The notes under the pieces are model-generated. The model was given only the letters and a program-made list of their open reading frames with translations, was not told the origin of the DNA and did not search any database. The translations under genes were made by a program, and so were the position numbers. This document shows positions 1-6,088 of a stretch of 6,088 nucleotides of DNA, one piece after another; within the stretch, counting starts at the first letter, position 1, and each line of letters starts with the position of its first letter. Origin of the DNA: Planctomycetota bacterium (GTDB lineage: Bacteria > Planctomycetota > Phycisphaerae > SM23-33 > FEN-1343); NCBI GenBank assembly GCA_013203365.1, contig JABMQG010000164.1:1-6088 (forward strand), written 5' to 3'.

Positions 1-2160
1 CCCGGCACTGAGGCCCTGCCTTGGCAGACCATCAACAAGGCGGTCGGCACGGCAGAGGCCGACGACACCGTGTGGCTCAAGGCCGGCACTTACCATGAGG
101 GCGTTCGCTACTTTGCGCACAGCGGCGAATACTACGCCAGCCAGATCCGCTTCATCACGCTGGCGGCGTTCGGCAACGATCAGGTTGTTATCGACGGCAC
201 ACGGAAGGTCGAACCGTCGGAGTGGACGCTGAAGGAGGGGACGAAGAACGTTTTCTGGCTCGCCCTGCCGGAGGATACTAACCAGGTCTTCGTCGACGGT
301 GAGAGGTTAGCCGAGTCGATGGAGGTGGGGATCGAGGAAAAGCCGGACATTGAACGAGGCGCCGATCAGACGATGAGGCCCAGGGCAATCGCCCTGACGG
401 ATGAGACGCCCGGGGGGTGGCTTTACGACGAGAACGAGAAGCGCCTGTACATCAATACCGGCGACGGGAACCCCTCCGAGAGGCATCTGGTCGAGGTTTG
501 TGTCAATTCTTTCGCCATCGAGCTCCAACCTCGGCCGGGCACAAAATATGAGGGGCGAGGGGTCTGGAATACCGCTATTAGGCTGCGCGGTTTGACTTTC
601 GACCGTCTACAGACGGGACTGGAAGGCCATGCCACGTTCAGCGTTATCGAGGACTGCGTGGTGCGATATGCCGGCGCCGACGGCATACGCCTGCACGGCA
701 TGCACAACATCATCCGCCGCAACACCGTGCTGCACAGCCTTCACCAAGGCATCTATTGGGGAGGAAACACCTTCGTACTGGAAGACAACCTGATCGTCAG
801 CGCGCAGGAGTGGCCCAACATCGTCGACAGTGACTATGAGGGTGTCCTCAAGACCAACGGGGGCAGCTTATCGACTATACGCAACAACGTGATTGCGGAG
901 GTGCGGGCGGGTGAGCATTACAGCGGCGGCCCGGGCATCTGGTGCGACATCGCCAGCGACTACAACGCCATCTGCGGCAACGTGTGCTATCGCCAGGAAA
1001 ACGACCAGGGCATCTGGGTCGAGCAGACCCAGAACGCCAACGTTGTGGCTTACAACACGTGTTTTGAAAACGGCACGGGCATAGGTGTGCGGGCCAACAG
1101 CTTCAACCTGTTCCTGGGCAACTACCTGTTCAACAACCGCGGCGCCGGCCTTTGGTTCCTGAACGAAGAACGTTACCCGCCGATGACCGCCCAGCGCGCC
1201 GAGGGCAACTGGCTGGTCAACAATGGCCAAGGCATCGCCGCCGCAAACCCGACGGCCCTTGGTTGGAACGCCGAGTCGCTGGACCGCAACTTCTACGACA
1301 TGCCTGAAGGTAGCGAGCTGGTCAAGTGGGGCCAGAAGATATATACCGACCTGGAGACACTGCGCAAGGAGACCGGCCAGGAAATTCACGGCAAGACAGG
1401 CAGCGTAGGCGAAGATGAAATACACCTGATCAAGTTCCGCGTGCCGCACACCAGCACGCCGGAGATGTTGGTGCCTATGGTGGCCAACCCGACGCTGCTG
1501 CGTGGCGCCATTTCGCAAGCGAGCGACCACGCCACTCGTCCTTACTTCTGGCGGCAGGGCGACGGCAGCGGGCTTTCGTTTGGCGTCGGGGCCGCCGGAC
1601 CGAGGAGCATAACTTCAGGCGTGATTCGGACCTCGTACAACAATCTGCCAAGGATTTGGGCAAAGGGAGGCTCCCTCGTTGCGGGTATGGTCCCACTAAA
1701 GCTTGGTTCTGACGGCCTGCCGCTGGAAAGCCATGAAGGGCCGGGCGAGAAGCGATGGGGTCTTGCCATTCAAGGCACCCAGCCTGAAGACATGCATCCG
1801 CTGGGCGAAGGCTGGTGGAGCCCGACGCTGCCGACTGTGGCCGGCACGAAGTACGCGGTCTCTTGGGCATCGCTGGCCGACGACCTAAAGCCCACAGAAG
1901 GCGACCCCAAGGCCGGCCCGGTCGTTTTCGTCCAGTTCACCAACGACACCGGCCAGCAGACGACGCGACAATACCTATGGGGCCTCGATGATGCTGGCCA
2001 GCCGCATGGTGAGCTGGCTGGGGCGGGCAGCTACGGTTGGTCTAAGGACGGCGGGGAGGTGACGGCGCCGGAGGGTGCAACACGGGTAGCCTTTTTCTTC
2101 GGCTTGCGAAACAGTGCCGGGATCATAAAATACCGCGACCTGTATATCGAAGCGAAATAG
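1..2160 (+). CDS. Right-handed parallel beta-helix repeat protein, 5'-truncated by window edge
   Basis: The frame is open from base 1 to a TAG at 2158-2160 (719 visible residues). The GTG at position 70 is not the real start, because the family sequence begins before it: PWQTINKAVGTAEADDTVWLKAGTYHE spans residues 8-34, the usual first turn of secreted pectate-lyase-like beta-helix proteins (seen here as PWQTINKAV then TVWLKAGTYHE). The start and any signal peptide lie upstream. Residues about 194-420 are a run of beta-helix coils with repeated N-x-V/I and G-I patterns (GADGIRLHG, RRNTVLHS, HQGIYWGG, LEDNLIVS, IRNNVIAE, DQGIWVEQ, GAGLWFLN). A linker and a C-terminal beta-sandwich-like region (about 581-719, rich in Trp, Gly and Thr) follow. 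Such proteins are usually exported and bind or cleave polysaccharides as lyases or glycosidases; an inserted segment around VFVDGERL (residues 96-103) resembles some beta-helix glycosidases. Catalytic residues and substrate cannot be assigned. No dockerin or C-terminal anchor is seen. It is followed after 18 bases by a transporter gene. Confidence 0.93.
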   Translation, partial: PGTEALPWQTINKAVGTAEADDTVWLKAGTYHEGVRYFAHSGEYYASQIRFITLAAFGNDQVVIDGTRKVEPSEWTLKEGTKNVFWLALPEDTNQVFVDGERLAESMEVGIEEKPDIERGADQTMRPRAIALTDETPGGWLYDENEKRLYINTGDGNPSERHLVEVCVNSFAIELQPRPGTKYEGRGVWNTAIRLRGLTFDRLQTGLEGHATFSVIEDCVVRYAGADGIRLHGMHNIIRRNTVLHSLHQGIYWGGNTFVLEDNLIVSAQEWPNIVDSDYEGVLKTNGGSLSTIRNNVIAEVRAGEHYSGGPGIWCDIASDYNAICGNVCYRQENDQGIWVEQTQNANVVAYNTCFENGTGIGVRANSFNLFLGNYLFNNRGAGLWFLNEERYPPMTAQRAEGNWLVNNGQGIAAANPTALGWNAESLDRNFYDMPEGSELVKWGQKIYTDLETLRKETGQEIHGKTGSVGEDEIHLIKFRVPHTSTPEMLVPMVANPTLLRGAISQASDHATRPYFWRQGDGSGLSFGVGAAGPRSITSGVIRTSYNNLPRIWAKGGSLVAGMVPLKLGSDGLPLESHEGPGEKRWGLAIQGTQPEDMHPLGEGWWSPTLPTVAGTKYAVSWASLADDLKPTEGDPKAGPVVFVQFTNDTGQQTTRQYLWGLDDAGQPHGELAGAGSYGWSKDGGEVTAPEGATRVAFFFGLRNSAGIIKYRDLYIEAK

Positions 2161-2178
2161 CCGGCCTGTGAGAACTTT

Positions 2179-3501
2179 GTGAACAACCAGATGGAACCCA
2201 GTGTTTCGGCCCATGAGGGCGAGCAAAAAAAAACCTCATGGCGCGAGGCGATCCGCGGCAATGTGCTGATGTTGGGGCTGGTGAGTCTGTTCACCGACTT
2301 TTCCAGCGAGATGATCAATCCCATTTTGCCGATTTTCTTCGCCGGCCTGGTCGGCGGGGGCAAGGCGGCGCTATGGGTCGGCATAAGCGAAGGTATCGCC
2401 GAGACAACCGCCAGCTTGCTGAAGATTTTTTCCGGCCGACTCAGCGACCGTCTGGGCAAGCGCAAGGGGCTGGTCGTTCTGGGCTACGGGCTGTCCACCG
2501 TAGCACGGCCGGCCATCGCTCTTGCCGGGTTAGCCTGGCAGGTCGTGGGCCTGAAGTTCGTCGACCGGGTCGGCAAGGGATTCAGGACCAGCCCGCGGGA
2601 TGCGATGATCGGCGATGCCGTCGGTCCCGATCACCGCGGGTTGGCCTTCAGTTTCCATCGGGCCATGGATCACACCGGTGCGATACTTGGACCCTTGGCC
2701 GTTATCGCCTTGTTGTACGTCCTGCTGGGCTATGCCAAGTGGGTCAAGCCCTCAGCTGAAGGCGTCGTGACCGGCGAAGAGATGCGGGCCATGTGCGTGA
2801 TCTTCGGCCTGGCCTTGCTGCCCGGCCTGGCGGCCATGGGCGTGCTGTTATTCAAGGTCAGGGAGATTGCCCCCCGCCGGACCAGGCCGGCCGGCGGCCA
2901 AGACGGCCTTAGGCTTGGCGCAGGCCATCTGCCCCGCCGCTTCTATGCCTTTGTCGGCATTGTGACATTGTTCGCCCTGGGCAACAGTTCGGACATGTTC
3001 CTCCTGCTATACGGATGGAAACTTTTCAATCTGGGCCTTGTGCCGTTGGCGGGGCTGTGGATCCTGCTGCACGCGTCCAAGGTTGCGATGAGCCTGCCCG
3101 GCGGGGTGTTGTCGGACAAGCTCGGCCGGCGAGGCGTCATAGTCGCCGGGTGGATTGTCTACGCCCTCGTCTACCTGGGCATGGCCGAGGTCGGCAGCCT
3201 ATGGCAGTTCTGCCTGCTGTTCGTGGCGTACGGGTTCTATTTCGGCATGACCGAGGGCGTGGAGAAGGCCCTGGTGGCCGACCTGGTGCCCAGCGAGCGC
3301 CGCGGCACGGCCTTCGGCATATATCATGGGGCGATAGGCATTGCCGCCCTGCCGGCGAGCCTGATATTCGGCGTGTTCTGGACGGTCATCGGCCCACGTA
3401 TGGCATTCGGCATCGGTGCGGCCCTTGCCGGCCTGTCAGCCGTGCTGCTGATTGCCCTGCTGTCGACGTCGAAGGCCGCACAACGAAATGGTACGAGATG
3501 A
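2179..3501 (+). CDS. Major facilitator superfamily (MFS) transporter
   Basis: A 440-residue integral inner-membrane permease of normal MFS length, expected to have 12 helices. GTG at 2179 is the first possible start after the in-frame TAG of the preceding gene; ATG at 2191 is an alternative. The Shine-Dalgarno is weak (GTGAG at 2168-2172). The N-terminus (1-28) is hydrophilic. Helix 1 contains LGLVSLFTDFSSEMINPILP (32-51). The MFS motif A loop is GRLSDRLGKRK (86-96), repeated in the second half as GGVLSDKLGRRG (308-319), which shows the internal duplication. The segment DRVGKGFRTSPRDAMIGD (129-146) and FHRAMDHTGAILGP (159-172) are typical of a bacterial drug/metabolite MFS subgroup that shares the SLFTDFSSEM and GKG-RT-PRDA signatures. 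A charged central loop (about 227-253) separates the halves. The substrate is unknown. From its position after a beta-helix protein, sugar or oligosaccharide uptake is a guess, and export is equally possible. Nine consecutive A bases lie in codons 16-19. Confidence 0.95.
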   Translation: MNNQMEPSVSAHEGEQKKTSWREAIRGNVLMLGLVSLFTDFSSEMINPILPIFFAGLVGGGKAALWVGISEGIAETTASLLKIFSGRLSDRLGKRKGLVVLGYGLSTVARPAIALAGLAWQVVGLKFVDRVGKGFRTSPRDAMIGDAVGPDHRGLAFSFHRAMDHTGAILGPLAVIALLYVLLGYAKWVKPSAEGVVTGEEMRAMCVIFGLALLPGLAAMGVLLFKVREIAPRRTRPAGGQDGLRLGAGHLPRRFYAFVGIVTLFALGNSSDMFLLLYGWKLFNLGLVPLAGLWILLHASKVAMSLPGGVLSDKLGRRGVIVAGWIVYALVYLGMAEVGSLWQFCLLFVAYGFYFGMTEGVEKALVADLVPSERRGTAFGIYHGAIGIAALPASLIFGVFWTVIGPRMAFGIGAALAGLSAVLLIALLSTSKAAQRNGTR

Positions 3502-3689
3502 CCTCGAAGGAACGTGTGCTTGCGGCCTTGAACCCCGACCGCACGCCCTTTAGGCACGGCCCACACTATCGCGGTCCGTCACGTCCGGCCCAACAGGGCG
3601 ACCCGAATGCCCGGCGGACCATTGAACTCGACCCGGAGTCCCTCGAACAGTCCCGCCGCGAGCAACTGGACCTGGCCTTCGATGCCTGA
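3498..3689 (+). pseudogene. Truncated remnant of a uroporphyrinogen-decarboxylase-family gene (63 codons)
   Basis: The ATG at 3498 overlaps the TGA of the transporter as ATGA, a classic translational-coupling arrangement. The ORF ends with TGA at 3687-3689. The first residues, MTSKERVLAALNPDRTPF, closely match the typical N-terminus of URO-D-family proteins (MTSxERVLAAL, then a few residues, then PDRvPf), with about three residues missing between N and PDR. That family is normally about 330-380 residues long with a TIM-barrel. Nothing recognisable from it follows: residues 19-63 are charged and Arg/Pro-rich, ending in RRTIELDPESLEQSRREQLD and LAFDA. I checked the other two + frames after the match and saw no continuation, so a simple frameshift does not restore the protein; an internal deletion is the likeliest cause. 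In cobalamin-independent or corrinoid methyl-transfer relatives this fold acts on methylated substrates, but the remnant would lack the active site. It could instead be an unrelated small protein; that reading is less likely. Confidence 0.55.
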
Positions 3690-3708
3690 CCAGCCCCTCG
3701 GTTGGAGC

Positions 3709-3731
3709 CAAGACGGCCGCTTTCCGTCTTG
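3709..3731 (+). terminator. Hairpin, possible transcription terminator after the operon
   Basis: CAAGACGG (3709-3716) and CCGTCTTG (3724-3731) are perfect 8-base inverted repeats around a 7-base loop, starting 20 bases after the stop at 3689. The position fits the end of the beta-helix/transporter operon. No T tract follows on the + strand, so it is not a canonical intrinsic terminator; it may be a 3'-end-stabilising hairpin. Confidence 0.4.
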
Positions 3732-3737
3732 CCGTCT

Positions 3738-3799
3738 CCCCGGCTTGGCTGTACATTGTCCTCATTGTTTGAGCTTTAGTTCTTATCGGAAGGCCGGGG
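3738..3799. repeat. Long-loop inverted repeat
   Basis: CCCCGGCTT (3738-3746) pairs with AAGGCCGGGG (3790-3799) over nine base pairs, seven of them G-C, with a single bulged G at 3792. The loop is 43 bases. It directly follows the hairpin at 3709-3731 and could belong to the same 3' structure. No known RNA family is recognised. Confidence 0.35.
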
Positions 3800-3834
3800 T
3801 GGTATGCCTGTGCACAGACCATCTAAATCGCCTC

Positions 3835-3891
3835 GCCCGAAACCGTGGGCTGCGGGGTTATCGAACCCACCAGGTCGCCAAAACCTCGGGC
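3835..3891. repeat. Nested inverted repeats with two competing hairpins
   Basis: GCCCGA (3835-3840) and TCGGGC (3886-3891) form an outer six-base stem. Inside it, GGGTT (3855-3859) can pair with AACCC (3864-3868) around a four-base loop, or GTGGG (3845-3849) can pair with CCCAC (3866-3870); the two inner pairings share bases and exclude each other. This is not a tRNA: the TTCGA-like string on the minus strand does not sit in a proper 5-bp/7-nt T arm, and no acceptor or anticodon arms are found. Confidence 0.3.
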
Positions 3892-3998
3892 CCCTAACCC
3901 CCCACCCCCGCCGTCCCACAGTAGGCCCTGACGCACCATGACCACACGAGACCCGAAATCAAAATTCCTATCAGTAGTATGACACAGCAGTTTTTTGC

Positions 3999-4027
3999 TG
4001 GACAAATCCGCCTGTTGAGGTAATAAT
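3999..4027 (+). promoter_or_regulatory. Candidate sigma70-type promoter for the gene at 4114
   Basis: TGGACA (3999-4004) matches the -35 consensus at five of six positions. AATAAT (4022-4027) matches the -10 consensus at five of six. The spacing is the ideal 17 bases, and the sites sit in the AT-rich part of the intergenic region. Transcription would begin near 4034, leaving a leader of about 80 bases. A short inverted repeat CAGCA/TGCTG (3985-3989/3996-4000) overlaps the -35 site. Planctomycete promoters are poorly characterised, so this is a motif match only. Confidence 0.42.
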
Positions 4028-4071
4028 GATATATTCAAATCAGTTAGTCTATCTGCTGGTGGAGAAGTCTG

Positions 4072-4098
4072 ATGAGCGGTTGCGGCATTTTCAGATAA
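4072..4098 (+). CDS. Possible 8-residue leader ORF (MSGCGIFR) upstream of the ADP-ribosylglycohydrolase-like gene
   Basis: ATG at 4072 is preceded by GGAG at 4061-4064 with a 7-base gap, a good Shine-Dalgarno arrangement. The ORF reads MSGCGIFR and stops at TAA 4096-4098, just before the ribosome binding site of the next gene and in the same frame. It could be a leader peptide that couples or tunes downstream translation, or a chance ORF. Its codons do not form an obvious attenuator run of one amino acid. Confidence 0.25.
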   Translation: MSGCGIFR

Positions 4099-4100
4099 TC

Positions 4101-4106
4101 GGAAAG
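4101..4106 (+). promoter_or_regulatory. Ribosome binding site for the start at 4114
   Basis: GGAAAG lies seven bases before ATG 4114. With the in-frame TAA at 4096-4098, it fixes 4114 as the start; the next in-frame ATG (4138) would cut into the signal peptide. Confidence 0.55.
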
Positions 4107-4113
4107 ATTTTTC

Positions 4114-6088
4114 ATGCTTGCGCGTTCATTTATTGCGATGGTTGTAGTTCTGATTTTGTGTAACTCGGCCTTGGCTGGTCGGGACATCCTGGCTGATACG
4201 TACCTGGACAAACTCGAGGGAATGTGGCTGGGGCAGTTGCTCGGCAACTACGCCGGTCGGCAAGTGGAGGGCCTGACGACCGTCTTGTACGAAGGCCCCA
4301 ACCCGGTCAACAAGCCCATCACCGATTATCAAGTTCAGTGGGATACTATCCTGACGGGCCAGTACTATTCCAAAACAGGCGCCCTCAACGGCGACGCAAC
4401 CAAGTGGCTTGGGGATGACGATACGAGCCTGGAGTTTCTATACGCATATTCGCTGCAGAGCAAAACTTCGCTGAGCGTTGCCGAGCGGACCTCGCTATGG
4501 ACGGATAATATTTCGTCCAATGGCTTGTACATCGCCAACAAGCAGGCATGGTACCAGATCAATCGCTACAGCCGGTCAGCGGACCAGTCTGGTACCGTTC
4601 GCCACAACATCAATGCCGGCTGGGCGATCGACTCGCAGATCACTACCGAGTCTCTCGGGGCCATTGCTCCGGGCATGCGCCAGCAGGCGGCGAACCTGTC
4701 CGGGGACTTCGGAGGGATCACCAACAGCGGATACAGCCTGCACGCGGCCCAGTTCTACGCAGCCATGTATGCCGAGGCGCCGCTTATGTCGGTTCCGGAT
4801 GTTGAAACGCTGGTGAACAAGGGGCTGGAGGTCGTGCCCACAGGCAGTTGGACTCGCGAAATCGTGACAAAGGCGCAGCAATTATACCAGGCGGACCTGG
4901 ACGACGACGGCACATTAAACAGTTGGCTGAACAGCCGAAATGAAATCATCAGCTTTCCCCACCAGCGAGGTCGGGATCGAATCTGGGTCGAGTCTCCCTC
5001 GAACACGGGGCTGACTACTTTGGCAATTCTTTACGGACAAGGCAACTTCGTTGACACCGTGGCGTACGGCGTTAATGGCGGGGAAGACTCCGACTGCAAC
5101 CCGGCGACGGCTGGCGGCTTGATCGGCATGATGAAGGGTGCTGATGTCATTCTCACAGAGATGACGGCGGCGGGGCTGGACGTGTCGGTTCTCCCCCAAA
5201 CTTATTACAACAGTTCGACCGTGGTGGGACTGCCCAAATCGGACTGGACCATCGACGAGGTGCTGGGCATCATGCAAGCGTCTGCGGAGAAGCAGATATT
5301 GGATGGAGGCGGAGCAATAAGCGGTTCCGGCGCCACGAAGCAATACACCATTGGGGATGCAGGAACAGGTCTCGATCTGGTCAACACGGGGAACGTAAGC
5401 GACCCTGATACCGGCCCGGGGGGACTCGTCGGGCAGGTGCTGGACCTTGGCGGCCAGGTGTATGTTGTCGTGACGCGCAATGGCGTGGTCATCACCGACG
5501 ACAACACGAACGATCGCAGGGACCAGAACCGCCTGATCGATGGCGTGGTGGACTTGACAAACAACGGCGTCCTGCCGTTCGACACATACAATGGCAGCAC
5601 TGACGCCCGGACAGATGGCTACGAACTTCATTTCGACCGCAATGTTCTGTTCGACAAACTGGTGCTGCACGAGGGTGACATTCGGCCTTCGGGTGGGGGA
5701 GGCGGACTTAGCGGGGATCCGACCGACCCTAGTTATGAGCCCTACGGCGGATACTTCACTGACTTGATTGTGGAAGTCTTTCGGAATGGCGATTGGGTCG
5801 AGGTGGATGGTCTTTCACTCAGCGAAGCCCTTGATCCCTACGCCTACTTCCAGTCCATCGAACTGTCATTTGCCCCGATTACAGGCGAAGCGATCCGCAT
5901 GGTAGGCACTGCCGGTGGTCAGCAGCCTTATACCTCGCTGACGGAATTCGTAGCGATGTCCGAACCGGTCACGGGCGATCTGGACCACGACGGCGACGTG
6001 GATATTTTCGACTGGGCCATCTTCCAGCCCAACTACGGCTCCAGCGGCATGACGTATGACGATGGTGATCTAGACGGCGACGGTGACG
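4114..6088 (+). CDS. Secreted ADP-ribosylglycohydrolase-family protein with discoidin-like and dockerin-like domains, 3'-truncated by window edge
   Basis: 658 complete codons with no stop before the right edge. Residues 1-21 are a signal peptide: MLAR, a hydrophobic core FIAMVVVLIL, then a likely cut after SALA. LILC is not a proper lipobox. Residues about 30-395 match the all-helical ADP-ribosylglycohydrolase fold: DKLEGMWLGQLLGNYAGR (32-49), the first metal motif GDDDTS (100-105), WAIDSQITTESLGAIAPGM (170-188), and the second metal motif GGEDSDC followed by NPATAGG (322-335). Known members bind two Mg2+ through DDT and GGDTDT motifs and remove ADP-ribose from proteins or small molecules. 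Here the second motif aligns as D325-S-D327-C328, with Cys in place of the last Thr. Residues about 472-616 look like a discoidin/F5-8-type beta-sandwich (LIDGVVD, ELHFDRNVLFDKLVLHEGD, IELSF) interrupted by a Gly-rich loop (527-534). Residues 621-658 start a dockerin-like calcium-binding pair (GDLDHDGDVDIFDWAIFQ, then DGDLDGDGD). The full C-terminus, perhaps a sorting tail, lies outside. The natural substrate is unknown. Confidence 0.9.
   Translation, partial: MLARSFIAMVVVLILCNSALAGRDILADTYLDKLEGMWLGQLLGNYAGRQVEGLTTVLYEGPNPVNKPITDYQVQWDTILTGQYYSKTGALNGDATKWLGDDDTSLEFLYAYSLQSKTSLSVAERTSLWTDNISSNGLYIANKQAWYQINRYSRSADQSGTVRHNINAGWAIDSQITTESLGAIAPGMRQQAANLSGDFGGITNSGYSLHAAQFYAAMYAEAPLMSVPDVETLVNKGLEVVPTGSWTREIVTKAQQLYQADLDDDGTLNSWLNSRNEIISFPHQRGRDRIWVESPSNTGLTTLAILYGQGNFVDTVAYGVNGGEDSDCNPATAGGLIGMMKGADVILTEMTAAGLDVSVLPQTYYNSSTVVGLPKSDWTIDEVLGIMQASAEKQILDGGGAISGSGATKQYTIGDAGTGLDLVNTGNVSDPDTGPGGLVGQVLDLGGQVYVVVTRNGVVITDDNTNDRRDQNRLIDGVVDLTNNGVLPFDTYNGSTDARTDGYELHFDRNVLFDKLVLHEGDIRPSGGGGGLSGDPTDPSYEPYGGYFTDLIVEVFRNGDWVEVDGLSLSEALDPYAYFQSIELSFAPITGEAIRMVGTAGGQQPYTSLTEFVAMSEPVTGDLDHDGDVDIFDWAIFQPNYGSSGMTYDDGDLDGDGD

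Larger units (their letters stand above)
3690..4113. other. Intergenic region of 424 bases, structured left half and AT-richer promoter-like right half
   Basis: No ORF here has a recognisable product. The left part (3709-3891) contains three separate inverted repeats and ends in a C-rich stretch (about 3891-3916). The right part (about 3955-4113) is clearly AT-richer than the genes and carries a candidate promoter, an eight-residue leader ORF and the ribosome binding site of the gene at 4114. The change in composition suggests a boundary between two transcription units. Confidence 0.7.

Noticed and set aside
868..1530. 220-codon open frame on the minus strand inside the beta-helix gene
   Set aside because: It is antisense to a clearly coding frame with repeat periodicity. 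Its predicted protein is low-complexity Ala/Val/Arg/His-rich with no recognisable motif, as expected of the complement of GC-rich coding DNA.
2158..2181. Stop-codon readthrough fusing the beta-helix protein to the transporter, since both are in the same frame with one TAG between
   Set aside because: An exported beta-helix domain fused to the cytoplasmic N-terminus of an MFS protein makes no topological sense. The 18-base spacer and the GTG start fit ordinary operon spacing.
2238..2759. 173-codon + frame overlapping the transporter gene
   Set aside because: Its protein is Arg/Gly-rich and lacks any membrane pattern, while the overlapping frame has clear MFS motifs. It matters only as the frame reached by a -1 shift at the A tract.
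3015..3689. 224-codon + frame running through the transporter 3' end into the URO-D-like remnant
   Set aside because: The part before 3498 is a shadow of the transporter. Only the segment from the ATG at 3498 has family similarity, so the long form is not a gene.
3835..3891. tRNA-like string (GGTTCGAT on the minus strand)
   Set aside because: The T-arm geometry is wrong (stem GGGTT/AACCC with a 4-base loop), and no acceptor, D or anticodon arms could be laid out around it.
4915..5670. 251-codon open frame on the minus strand inside the ADP-ribosylglycohydrolase-like gene
   Set aside because: The + frame carries signal peptide, metal motifs and C-terminal domains across this region. The minus frame shows no family features and no ribosome binding site.

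Overview
The window most resembles a planctomycete, probably of the Phycisphaerae type or an environmental relative. This rests on GC-rich coding sequence, a secreted multidomain protein ending in a dockerin-like DxDxDG calcium-binding repeat of the kind common in planctomycete exported proteins, and a large right-handed beta-helix protein. The lineage is an inference from protein style; no rRNA or other marker gene is present.

Layout, all genes on the + strand. (1) Positions 1-2160 hold the 3' part of a large parallel beta-helix (pectate-lyase-like fold) gene that runs in from the left edge. (2) Eighteen bases later, 2179-3501 encodes a complete 440-residue major facilitator superfamily transporter starting at GTG. 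(3) Its stop overlaps, as ATGA, a 63-codon ORF at 3498-3689. The first 18 residues of that ORF look like the N-terminus of a uroporphyrinogen-decarboxylase-family protein, but the rest of the family is missing, so it is read as a truncated remnant. These three form one tightly packed operon-like unit. (4) About 425 bases without a convincing large gene follow (3690-4113). This stretch has several inverted repeats in its first half, including a terminator-like hairpin. Its second half is AT-richer, with a candidate sigma70-type promoter, a tiny leader ORF and a good ribosome binding site. (5) From 4114 to beyond the right edge runs a secreted ADP-ribosylglycohydrolase-fold protein with a C-terminal discoidin-like beta-sandwich and a dockerin-like segment.

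How the genes may work together: a beta-helix carbohydrate-active-type protein beside an MFS permease fits cleavage of an external polymer followed by uptake of a small product, but no substrate can be read from the sequence. The ADP-ribosylglycohydrolase-like gene has its own promoter region and is probably a separate transcription unit. It is the most unusual protein here, because a fold normally found inside cells carries a signal peptide and extracellular-type accessory domains. I found no CRISPR array, insertion sequence, tRNA or rRNA.
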